64,000 bases of DNA from Heterotrichella gracilis. Taxonomy: Eukaryota > Sar > Xanthophyceae > Tribonematales > Xanthonemataceae. Of the stretch, positions 23,840-34,072 are shown one piece after another. Both the position numbers and the translations under genes were made by a program. The stretch spans positions 124,001 to 188,000 of the forward strand of contig JAULBX010023296.1 in assembly GCA_032358255.1 (NCBI GenBank). The letters run 5' to 3'. Every line of letters begins with the position of its first letter. Position 1 is the stretch's first letter. The notes under the pieces are model-generated. The model was not told the origin of the DNA. It made no database searches and worked only from the letters and a program-made list of their open reading frames with translations.

Positions 23840-26800
23840 TCAGTCATACTCGTGCGCCACAATGTCCACCGCCAGATCCTGGGGCAGCATGCGGCGCAGG
23901 TGGGAGGGTATGCGGTTGAAGGTAGGCTCGTCGATCACCATGAGCTTGAGGGCAGGCAACGCAGCAACCACCAGCGGCACCTGCTCGGCAGCGTGGGGAA
24001 GCTGCAGTAGCCTAAGCTGAGTCAGCTGCGTGACCACCTGCAGGGGGAGGGGTGGTGGTTGAGGGCCAGGAGTGGTTGCCACTGGCAGTGTACAACGCAC
24101 AATGTGGGTCATCACTGATGTATGCAAAATTTCGTAGTATGCAAAGTTTCAGACTTTTAAGCACCCAATTTACTACACCCTTGCACATGTGAGGAAGTCC
24201 ACACAAGCCAATGGCGGCTGAGAATGCCTTGTATGGTGACTGTATCTGCGTGCCTTCCCACCTCCAGTGACTGCAGCTGCAGCATGTTCATGCGCTCCAG
24301 GGACAGCACCCGCAGCCTGGCCAAACCCTGTAGGGTGACCGCATGCACCCCCTGCATGCGGCTGTGGCGCAGGTGCAGGTTGCGCAGCTGCTGCAGGGGG
24401 TGCAGGAGGCGCAGCCCCGGCCCGTCCAGGTTGATGCACTCACGCAGCGCCAGGTGGCGCAGGCCGGTGAGTGTGGACAGGGCCGCCAGGTCAGCATCCA
24501 TGATGAAGCGGCAGTCGCCCACCTGGATCCATTGGATAATGTAAGTTCTAATTGAAATATAAGTAAATGATGGCGGTTGCACCAGCAGGAGAAAGCAAAA
24601 TTTACTTGGCATCAATGCGCCTTGTATGGCATCAGCAGGAAATCCATCCCTATAATTACTCCTCACATGCTTGACAAACATGGTGAAGCTAATCCATGCA
24701 CTTGTGGCCTCACACGAGCATGCCTCGCGTGCCCCGCCATTGACGCACAATCAGGCTTCCAAGAGAATCACTGGCCTTTTCCATATTTTCCATTGGGACA
24801 CGCCTGCCAAAAAATGCGCACCTCCAAGCGTGTAAGCTGGACTAGGGCAGAGAGCGCCTTGAAGTTGGCTGACCCGCAAGGGGTGCGGGAATCGATGCGC
24901 AGGGAGCGCAGGTGGGCCAAAGGGTGAAGCAAATGGATGTACCTGCGTTATGGCACGGTCAGTCTTGTCAGAAGCAACGACCCTTCACCCTAAACCCTGG
25001 GTGGAGCAACAGGCAAATGCAGCAGCTTTGCCATGTCCAAATGGTGATGTGATTGCTAAATGCCATGCTCAAAGAAATCACCGACTGGCAGAGTAGGAAA
25101 GGCAAGGCAATAACTTGATGTGTCAGCGGCACTGAGCCTTCCGCGAACGACTGCTTGCACACCATAGCCCATCACACCAGCACACGTGGTGCAAATGGTG
25201 CAGCGAGGGGTGCTCACGGTACGGTGGTGCAAATTGTGCAGCGAGGGGTACTCACGGTACGGTGGTGCCGCTCATCGTCTGCACCCCAATGGACAAGTCC
25301 CGCATGGCGCACAGGCCCCCCAGCGCCTCCAAGAGCCCACACGGCTCCTGGAGCCCAAAGCACAGCATCTCCAGCCGCGTCAGCTGCGGCGCACGCGACA
25401 GAAACTCCAAGTCGCCCGGCTGGCTGATCCGCACAGCCGCGCCCAGGTCCTGTAGATTGGTCTGGCTGGAGGTGATGTTCAGCAGCCATTTGGGGTCTTC
25501 TACCCTCTGCGTGCGCTCGCACACAAGCTGACGAAGGTCTTGGAAGCTGTCCAGCGACCATGCACTGGGGTGGCTGAGGAAAATTGAGCCGGTGATGGCG
25601 ATGGCGCATGGCCAGAACTTCAGGCGGAAGACGTCGTCGGTGAACACGGTGTGGGTCAGCAGCAGGCATGTGAGGCTGGTCAGGGCGAATAGGGCGGGCA
25701 GTGCGGGCATGCGGGAGAGCTGCAGCTGGCCGTGGTCGTCCATCTGGCCCCCAAACTCCAGGGTCTGCAGGCTGTGGAGCGCTGACAGGGCGTGCAGGGA
25801 GCTGCGCCTCACCTGGCAGGGAACGCGAAGAAATATATGAAAGCATGCAGGGTTTAAGTTGAACACTAAACCCTACCATATGACAAACAAATTGCATTAT
25901 TATTACCCCGCCCCCATATGAACACACGTGGCCCAACCTGCACAAAACATTCTGTCTGACGTCGCTTTTCGGGGTCCCGCGGCCCGGGATGCTGGATGGG
26001 GACCTATTGTACGTGCGTTTTGGGCCGACATAAAGTACGTGACTTTGAACCAATAATAAGAATAGAAAGTATAGAAAATATATATTAATAGAATCCCCAA
26101 CCATCACAATGAATAAAGTCCCTCAACACTTGCCTCTTACCTGGCAGGCGACGGCCTTCAAGTGCGTGAGCCCCGTGAGCTGCGTCAGGGTGGGTCCAAA
26201 GAGGTAGCTGTAGGAGATGTCCAGGGTGCAGAGGCTTTGCAGTGCAGTCAGGGGCGCCAGGGAGTAGAGGTACTCCAGCCCTGTGAGGCTCAGGCTGTGG
26301 AGGGAAGTCAGGTGGCACACGCCCTGCGACAGGACCTCGGGCTTGAGCGGCCTGGCTCGGGAGAGGTCGAGGGAGGTGAGGGTTGAGGCCAGGCTGGGTG
26401 TCTGCAGCGCGGGGATGAGGTCCTGGGCCTGGCAGTAGGTGGAGGAGAGGCACAGGGACTGGAGGCGAGTGAGGTGGCTCAGGCGCTGCAGGGCGCCGAG
26501 GGCTGCGGGGGTGTTGGTCACTGCCAGGTGGGTGAGCGAGCTGCACTGCTCCAGCACGCTCCACAGCTCGGAGTCTGGCTGCCGTGGCTTGATGGTGACA
26601 TAAGGCGCGCGGAGTGAGGTTAGGTTTGGGAAGGAGGCTGCAAGCTGTAGTCCTTCTGCCAGGAGTTGAGGCAGGCTGCCCAGGTCTAGAGCTGTGATTT
26701 TGTCCTTTTGGAGCTTCTGAAGTAGTGACTTGTCCAGTGTGGCTGGGGAGATGGCAGTGACGGTGGCCGAGTCCCTCCATAGCTTGCACACCAGGCGAAA

Positions 26801-26899
26801 GCTGGGCTTGTCTTCGGTAGCAAGTAGGTGGAAGACGTCATCGAGCAGGTAGCGGTCGAGCATGGTGCCCCACGACGCCTCGAGTTGTTCACCCTCCAT
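23840..26899 (-). CDS. F-box-like leucine-rich repeat protein
   Basis: Probable substrate-recognition or scaffold protein. Five exons: 26899-26141, 25812-25256, 24942-24822, 24522-24262 and 24037-23840; 631 residues, phases consistent. The N-terminus has an F-box-like segment (LDRYLLDDVFHLLATEDK, then RLVCKLWRDSA at about residues 14-45). The rest is irregular leucine-rich repeats of the LTSLxxLxL type, for example LTRLQSLCLSS, LTSLHSLSLTG, LRHLALRECINL and LRVLSLERMNM. It ends PQDLAVDIVAHEYD. No transmembrane segment or signal peptide is seen. An F-box role with SKP1 is inferred from the family, not shown. The gene is divergent from DET1, about 0.5 kb away. The 25256 donor sits in a small tandem repeat that offers other GT sites. 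Confidence 0.85.
25195..25260 (-). repeat. Tandem echoes of the LRR exon tail and donor
   Basis: The unit GCAGCGAGGGGT(G/A)CTCACGGTACGGTGGTGC occurs twice in a row. On the minus strand each copy contains a GTACCGTGAG donor. The exon-proximal copy at 25256 gives the correct phase. Confidence 0.75.
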
Positions 26900-27405
26900 G
26901 TCAGCAGGATACAACGCCAACTCCAAGGTTAGTGGACCCCGCTAGTACCCTCTGTGGGTGTCAACGCACCGACGGGGGTAAGTGCCGCGTCACCCCGCGC
27001 TGCACATGCATGCATGCATGCATGTGGTTCCAACCGAGACAACTCCAGGATGCAATGCTACAAGGCAAAACCTTCAGCGTGAGTTACAGGGCGATGAACC
27101 AACCGTGCTAGGAGCTGAGGTCGCCTTGTCACTGGCCGAAACCCCCTTGCAAGTGGGAAGGCGACAAAATATCGACAACCATGACAGGGATAGACCGGGT
27201 CCCCGTGCCTGCACAACTTTTTCTTACCTTGGTGGGGCATCACGATGTGTTTACCACATAACCAGCCTCTGCTTTCGTGACAAAGCAGTAAGCAGGTTGA
27301 TAAACTGTCTTCTGTTTTGAACCAGTGCGAGTTCTGCGCTCTATTCAAGCACGTGTTGCGGCTGCGAATTGGCGACGTTTTGCATGCATGCACCATGCAG
27401 CTAGC
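26900..27405. promoter_or_regulatory. Divergent promoter, F-box/LRR gene and DET1
   Basis: About 500 bases separate two start codons that face away from each other. It contains an uninterrupted TGCATGCA-type run at 27004-27022 and another at 27381-27392. No coding exon is supported here. Confidence 0.55.
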
Positions 27406-30400
27406 ATGAGTCTTGCACCACTGAACATCGTACACCGCCTGCGTGCAAGGGAAACCTTCGGTCAACCTAACTGGGTACGACATATACCCTTTCCCTACAA
27501 AGTGGGCTGCCATTCTTGCTGGTCTGCGAGCTTTTGCCTTGCAGTACACAAGGCTCCACGTCATGTGTTCTTGTTGTTCCGTCATGATTCGCCCACACCT
27601 GCTGCAGGTGGCTTCCAACCGCAGGCTAGCGGAGAATTTCTTACCTACAGAGACGGTGAGTATATGCTGCCTGCAGATGCGCCTGACTGCATCAGCCCTA
27701 GTATCCAAAAGCTTGCTGGCAGGTTGAGAGCCACACGCATGCATGCATGCAACAAAAAACATGCATGCATCCACTCCACCACCACCTTGCAGGTATCGAA
27801 AGTGCAAGGCCCAGAGTGCCACATCTGCAAATTTACGCCGTGTGGGAACTACCTGGTGCGTCCTCTTCAGGCTGTTGCTTGCCATACCATGGTATTATGA
27901 ACAGGACCCCTTTCTGCCACAGCAAAATGAAAGTCGGCCATTTGCACTTTTCGAAGTGCATGACAATTGAAACCTTTTTTGACTCCGACACATACAGTCT
28001 AATCTAACCTGGCGGCACTCACGATGTGGGAACTGGTCTCTAAAACCCAAAATTTATTTACCTAGTTCTTATATTTCCACAGGTCTGCTTCGGCAGCACC
28101 CAGCAGGAGCTCGTGCTGTACCGCTTCAAGGGACTGAGCACACCTTTGAACGTGGAACCACAGGGACCCTGCCTGCCACGCTCAGCTGCGCACTTTGACA
28201 GGTGAAAACCCTAAAGGAACCCTGGACCCTCGGCTGTATTGGATAGATAGGAATCTCTGGCAAGTAGTACATGGGGTGGGGTGGGGGTGGGGGGGGCGGA
28301 GGAGTCGCAAGCAGATGCAGCGAAAGGGTTTGTTGTGTACTGGCCGCAGGGTTGTCAACGTTGCTCTCTGTGGCCAAGAGATAGTAATGCATCGGCTGAC
28401 AAAATGGTGCACTGCAGACTCATACTGTGCTGCATTCTTGGATTGCATGTAGGTAATTACCCATGTGAGTAAGCTTTTGCATGTGCTTTGCAGTTACTTT
28501 GACCAGATTTACAGCAAGCGGGTGGCCAGTGGCGAAGAGGTGCTCTGCAAGGACTTCTGCCTGGTGCGTGTGAACGTTGCCAAGGGTTGAAGTCTGCCCT
28601 ACATGAAAGCAAAATGCACCATCATTACTCGAAGTGGTCCATCAGGCAGTTGCAAGGCGCACGGTTAGAAACAACATGGTTGGAGGATGGGCAGTGGTTG
28701 CAATGCTCTTGCACAAACACTCCTTGAAGCCTTGAGTGCCTTGTTATTTGCCAATTATGGTCCGCTTTGCCCTAAGGTGCGCCTTGCCCCACTGCCCACC
28801 GCAGGTGGCCTTCAGCAAATTTCTGATAATTGTTTCGTCCACCCCTCCTTCCGTGGCTGATGCTGAGGATGACAACACCCCTATCCATGGCCTGCCTCGG
28901 GTGGAGTCAATCACATTCTATCTGGTGCGATCACAGTGCAATTCCGCAAAATGAATCAATTCAATTATTGACCCATTTGTTTATAGTGGCGAATTCGTGA
29001 AACTTTGAGTACTACGCCGAACTAGCATGCTGCATTGCATCTGTAAAGGTAGCGGCAGACCACACGTTCCGCATGTGGTAGCACTGCTGCTGTGATCACA
29101 ATCATGCACACATGTGAATCAATACCATGTTAACACATGAATCACATGTGATGCTGACATGGCACGGCGTTGCTCCTGTGCAGGTTGAGCTGACCAGTGG
29201 CGATGTGCTTGACCGCTACACCATCAACAACGACTTTGTGCACCTCACGCACCACAGCGGGGTGCACCTGTATGAGGATCTGTTCACGGTGCTGGCGGTA
29301 CGCACACAAAACGTCAAAAACCCTTGTCCCCAAAACCCTTAAACCTTCAACTCAAACCCTAGCCTCTATAGGAGCATTTCATTGCGTTAATGGTACGAAT
29401 GGTACGGCGATAATCTTCACCAGGTGCAGGTTTTAGCACATAAACCCTAGATATCCACATGTGCAGGTGCGCAGCCAAAACGTCCACCTGGTCCAGACCT
29501 CAACACATAAACCTTAAAGCTTAAGCCCTAAACCCTAAACATCAACTGGTGCAGGTGCGCAGCCAGAACGTCCACCTGGTCCAGATCTCCCCCTTTGGCC
29601 GCTTCATCTCGGTGCGCCTCATTGGGCAGCAGTGCCTGGAGGACGATGAGCTTGTGATGGAGGAGTACATGGACAGGGAGAGGAGGTGCTTGCAAGCAGG
29701 TGGGGTCCTGGGGAAACCCTTACTAAGGGTTGGAAAACCCTGCTAGGGTCTACTTGTAATGGAGGAGTACATGGACAGGGAGGGGAGGTGCTTGCAAGCA
29801 AGTGGGGGCAGGGAAGCTGCTAGAAAACCCTAAACAAGGGTTGGAAATACCCTGGGGGTTTGTACCTGTGATGGAAGAGTGCATGGATAGGGAGGGGAGG
29901 TGCCTACAAGCAAGTGGGGGCAGGGGAGCACCTCACCGCGAGGTCCTCGTGTGCTTGGGGAGATCTGAATGTACGGTACTATTACCTGTATTTGAAGAGA
30001 TTGAGTTCATGTAAATAGTCCATATATAGCCCATAGTCATAGTTTTACTTGTAAATCCATATGGCAAAAAGCAGCCCATATGTTACCATACCCATTCCCC
30101 GTTCGTTTGTTTACATGTTTATTGCCGTTGCAGCCGAGGCCGCTCTGGCACCTCCGCAAGATGGTCCCGCCACATCCAGCCAACGGGAGCAGGGTGCTGT
30201 CCCTGTGGCGCCACGTGGCATGCCCTCAGCGCCCCCCCAGCGCCCCACTCGCCTCGACTACCTACCTGCATTCAGAGCAGCCACGCACCGGCACGATGGG
30301 GGGGCTGCTGCGTCCACCAGCGGTAATGGTGAGTGGATTGGATCCCATATTCAAGGTCAACGGTTCAGGGTTAAGGTTTAAGGCATTGGATTTTGTCAGT

Positions 30401-33000
30401 GGAGTAACAGTAAGATGGGGAGGCTGCTACTTTCATGAGCGGCAATGGTGCGTTCATGGATTGGGTCACTGGTATGGGGTTTGGTTTTGAGCCCCTTTTG
30501 GGGCGAGCCACGCGCGTTGACAAGGGGACGCTTGCTGCTGCGGCAGTTGCGAACCTATACTTTAAAAATCCTAAACCCTGATGTTAAGTGGCATGGGTCA
30601 TGATTGCAAGGTGGGCATGCCAGCTGTGACAGCATCCCATCTGAGCCCCTGCGCATGCGTGGTGCAGGGTCTGTCAGGGTTTTGTCGGGGTTGAAGCAGC
30701 GCCTGCTGCACTACATCTTCCTAGATGTGTACACCCGGGCACGCGGCAAGAGCTGGGGCAAGTCCCCCGAGCTCAAGGAGTTCTTCTACCACTTTGACTC
30801 CTACGAGAGCCTGGTGCTGTGGAAGGTGCGGCGGGGTTCTGGTTCCTGGATTGGGGTTTGGACCACTTGTTCTGTATCACATGTTGTATATCACCCACCT
30901 CAATCTAGGGGGCTTTGGGATGGGGGATAGGGTTTTGCACGGGACCATTTTCAGGCACATGCAAGGTCATTCGAGTTCTTCTACCACCTTGACTCATATG
31001 AGAGCCTGGTGCTATGGAATGTGCGCTGCACATTTGCTGGGGGGTGGGCGGCTGGATTGGGGTTCTGCAAGTGGTCTAGGAATGCAGGGTATGCTTGGTT
31101 GTGTGTACTCTCTTGCTGCTGCAGACCCTAAACCCTGATTTGCTGCACAGGTTGAGATGCCTGACAGCCACCGAGTGCTGCTGCAAACCCTAAACCCTAA
31201 ACCCTAATCCGCTGTGCAGGTCCAGATGCTTGCCCGTCACCACTTGCTGCTGCAACTTTTAAACCTTAAACCCTAATTGGCTGTGCAGGTTCAGATGCTT
31301 GATCGGCACCACCTGCTGCTGCAATTTTTAACCCTGAATGCTAAACCCTAAAGGGCTGCGCAGGTCCAGATGCTTGACCGGCACCACCTGCTGCTGCAAA
31401 CCCTAAACCCTGAATGCTAAACCCTAAACGGCTGCGCAGGTCCAGATGCTTGACCGGCACCACCTGCTGCTGCAGCTGGGTGCACCCGACACCTCGGCGC
31501 TGCGCCACCCCGAGTCCAGCCAGCACAGCAGCTTCTTCATGGTGTACGACATACAGGTGCGCGAAGATGATGAATAAGGCTCTTCAAGTATGAGAGCGTA
31601 GTGACATATAGCAGCTTGTTCATGGCGTACAGGATATATGTGTGGGGGGAGGGGCACGCAACCTGGCCTGACTTAATTTGCCAGACCCTCCTAGGGGCTC
31701 ATATTTGCGCTCTTCATCACCGCCTCAAGGGAGCTTATTACCCTGGGTTCATACTTATATCGTGTAATTACAAGTATTTTTTTATAATATTTTATAATGT
31801 TAAATATCACAGGCCGCGCGCGTGGTTGCCCCTGTTCCTCAACACCTCCAAGGATCTACTGGCGCTGTTCATAAACTTGCATTTGCATGCTTCGTCACAA
31901 ATATTTTCATAGTTTCCCGTCAAATGCCACAGGCCGCGCGCGTGGTTGCCCCCTATTCTTCAACACCTTTAAGGAGCTCCTGACCCTGTTCATTAACTTA
32001 CATTTGCAAGTTTCTTCACAGAAGAATCTAATTTGGTATCAACCGTGACAGGCGGCGCGCTTTGTGGCCCATTTCCTCAACACCTTAAAGGAGGCTCCTC
32101 ACCTTGTTCATAAACTTTTGTCTGCAATTTTTTCCACAAGATGGTTTTTAAGTTTTCCGTCAACTGTGACAGGCGGCGCGCGTGGTTGCCCTGTTCCTCA
32201 ACACCTCCAAGGAGCTCCTGGCGCTGTTCATGTCGCTGCACCGCGAGTTCCACGGGGGCAGCGGGGGCGGCAGCGAGTGGGAACGCTTTATATGCCCAGC
32301 AGCAAGCTCCACGCACTCGGAGGAGTTTTGGCACCGCCAGCTGGCGCAGAACCTGCCGGATGCACAGGTGGGCAGGGGAGTGCGGGGCATCATGTTGACT
32401 ACTAGATAAATCACATTGTGTTTGGCAGCGGCTGATGGCTACATGTAATTCACTCTGCGTGCCGCCTGCGGGTGATCCACAATGCTGACGCCAGTGTATG
32501 GGTATGCCAAGCTGTCAACCGCTGAGCCACCTGCCATGCCCCCCTGCAGATCAATTGCAAGATTGTCTGACAATGGACCCGTCTGCTGTGTTGTCCTGCA
32601 AAGTAAAATATGGACTGATACTGGACTGATTTTACTTCCGTTGCTGCCCATCCCCCTGCAGATCAACCGCAAGCTGCTGACGGCGCTCCCCATGCCCGCG
32701 CAACTCTTCAGCAGCAGCCCGCTCCTGGACGCCAATCTATTTGCCTACGACGACAAGCTCATCTCGCCCTCCATCCGGCCCCGCGCCTACAGCGACGCGC
32801 CCATCCGCTTCATGTCGCGCGCGCACCCAAGGGTGTCGTTCCGCATCCAGGCCGCGCTGTTTGAGCTGCCCCAGCAGCATGGGCGCCAGGTGAAACAGCA
32901 GGTGCTGTACCTGTTCCACCCGGTGCTGCCCTTTGTGATGGGGGTCATGCAGGGCTACGGCATCACCTCGCACATCGCCATGCAGCTGCGGCCGCTGTAG
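27406..33000 (+). CDS. DET1: DET1, light-mediated development protein
   Basis: DET1 works in the nucleus with DDB1 and COP10 in a CUL4 ubiquitin-ligase complex that represses light responses in plants. Thirteen exons: 27406-27474, 27608-27655, 27793-27855, 28083-28201, 28494-28563, 28805-28924, 29184-29297, 29555-29699, 30134-30328, 30668-30825, 31440-31556, 32173-32367 and 32662-33000; 583 residues. Matches to plant DET1 run the whole length: NIVHRLRARETFGQPN, CFGSTQQELVLYR, YFDQIYSKRVASGEEVLCKD, YTINNDFVHLTHHSGVHLYE, VQISPFGRFISVRLIG, LSGLKQRLLHYIF, VQMLDRHHLLLQ, PIRFMSRAHP and a C-terminal VLYLFHPVLPFVMG. An alanine/proline/serine-rich linker (30134-30328) replaces the plant Ser-rich one. 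The first two exons were placed by similarity. The gene is remarkable for repeated exon-edge copies in many of its introns. Confidence 0.93.
29460..29497 (+). repeat. Echo of DET1 29555 exon head
   Basis: GTGCAGGTGCGCAGCC..AACGTCCACCTGGTCCAGA repeats the acceptor and first eleven codons of the exon that starts 88 bases later. Aaccctaaa-type motifs lie between the copies. Confidence 0.85.
29757..29925 (+). repeat. Two echoes of DET1 29555-29699 exon tail
   Basis: GGAGGAGTACATGGACAGGG and the following GAGGTGCTTGCAAGCA are repeated at about 29760-29812. A more decayed version is at about 29870-29925. In both, the donor has changed from GCAGGTGGGG to GCAAGTGGGG, so neither keeps the same splice site. 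Agggt/aaccct motifs lie between copies. Confidence 0.85.
30405..30468 (+). repeat. Echo of DET1 30134-30328 exon tail
   Basis: GATGGGG..GGCTGCT..AGCGGCAATGGT..TGGATTGG resembles the exon tail plus intron start at 30295-30342. It lies in the intron, after a tttagg/ggttaaggttt stretch. Confidence 0.65.
30962..31030 (+). repeat. Echo of DET1 30668-30825 exon tail
   Basis: GAGTTCTTCTACCACcTTGA, then AGAGCCTGGTGCTaTGGAA, repeat the last sixteen codons and donor region of the exon ending at 30825. It is followed by gtgcgctgc, like the true gtgcggcgg donor. Confidence 0.85.
31151..31482 (+). repeat. Five tandem exon heads in DET1, four of them intronic
   Basis: Acceptor plus the codons for VQMLDRHHLLLQ start at 31151, 31220, 31289, 31364 and 31440; spacings are 69, 69, 75 and 76. 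Only the last continues into exon sequence (LGAPDTSALRHP). The first four break off after CTGCTGCAA into CCCTAAACCCTAAA-like runs and then a new tgtgcag or tgcgcag acceptor. Similarity rises towards the true exon: 31151 is most decayed and 31364 is nearly identical. Confidence 0.92.
31813..32260 (+). repeat. Four tandem exon heads in DET1, three of them intronic
   Basis: Copies of the acceptor and exon head (GGCGGCGCGCGTGGTTGCCC type, then TTCCTCAACACCTCCAAGGA) start at 31813, 31933, 32052 and 32173; spacings are 120, 119 and 121. The intronic copies carry frameshifting differences. They are joined by AT-rich spacer related between units (TTCATAAACTTgcATTTGCA, then ttcttcaca). The last copy is the real exon. 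Confidence 0.92.
32541..32575 (+). repeat. Echo of DET1 last exon head
   Basis: CCATGCCCCCCTGCAGATCA then ATTGCAAG copies the acceptor and first codons of the last exon (32649-32676, CCATCCCCCTGCAGATCAAC). It gives INCKI against INRKL. Confidence 0.75.
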
Positions 33001-34072
33001 CCACGTTGCTGGGGTTGCATGCTTGCTAGCCATGTTGTTGTACATCGCGTCGCGGCTGCGGGCGAAGTAGCGGTGTTGCTGGGTGTTTCATGGGCCATGT
33101 AGGGGTATGGTTGCAGTAGGATGATGTCCTACCCTCAGCATTGCAGATGCTACTGTGCTGGCCATGATATCCAACATGGGTGTAGTGTTGCAGTAATTTT
33201 GAACGCGGTAGCTGTTGCTTGATATTCCCTTGGGTTGTGCGGCCATGGAAGGTATGGCATGGCGTCCCACGTTTGTGTGCAATTATTGGCCATGCTTGCT
33301 CGCTATTGGTGTTTGGTAGTTTTTGCCGGAATGGGCGGTGTTTCTATTCTTTTTCTTTCATTCAGTCATTTTGACGTGGCGCCAGCTGTGCTCTTGAGCC
33401 AGTGGCCGCCTGAGGCTTGGACCATGGTGGGAGTGCATTTGAGAGTGTGGCCTGATTTACTTAGCCAGTGGCCCCTTAAATCCGCCTTTGCGCGTCCCCT
33501 TTCTTTCTGTCTTTTTATGCTTCTTTGGCGGCATGTGCGCGGCATGTATGCTACGGGACTGTTGTCTCTCTCAGGGTGTGATATCAGCTTGTGCTTATTA
33601 AGACGGGTTTGTAAAAGACGGCACTTTGCATTGGTGGACGGGTAACTTGTCTACTTCTGTGTGGATATGGATACAGGCCGGGTTTCCTGATTGCTAGGTT
33701 AGTACACCCAGGGGGTGAGTGTCAGGATAAGGTGACGGGCTAGGGATAGGGTTTGATAATTGCCAGTTGTACAACAACGCGTGCGTTTTGCTATTGCCAA
33801 TTCATTCCGGAGCTCTTGTGCACGATATTTCGTGCAAAAGGGTTGTCATTACCTTGTCTGCGCCTCAGGTGGCTTTAACGCCTGCTGCGCTCACACCCAC
33901 GCCTGACCGTGGATGCATGCATGCATCCTTGCAGCCCGGACTTACTCGTGAAGGAGTGTCTTTGAGCTAGTGTGCACTGCAAAAGTGTACAGCAATTGTT
34001 TCTATTAATTTCTGACGTGTGCCGCATACCTTGCTACGCCTGGCAGCTGTTGTGTTCCTCTTCCACATCCAA
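33001..34072. other. Intergenic between DET1 and the bZIP gene
   Basis: DET1 downstream region and bZIP upstream region. Just after the DET1 stop, GCTGCGG..GTAG..GTTGCTGGG is repeated at 33050-33085, a copy of the stop-codon region. No coding exon supported. Confidence 0.6.

Noticed and set aside
25214-26107. 297-residue minus-strand open frame
   Set aside because: It is a shifted frame over the LRR exon; the LRR frame (25256-25812) carries the leucine repeats and the right splice phases.
27058-27885. 275-residue minus-strand open frame over DET1 5' exons
   Set aside because: No family features, and the plus strand carries conserved DET1 exons at the same place.
31151-31482. CRISPR-like look of regularly spaced repeats
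   Set aside because: The units are exon heads with splice acceptors in a eukaryotic intron; the spacers are telomere-type sequence, not unique spacers, and no cas genes are present.
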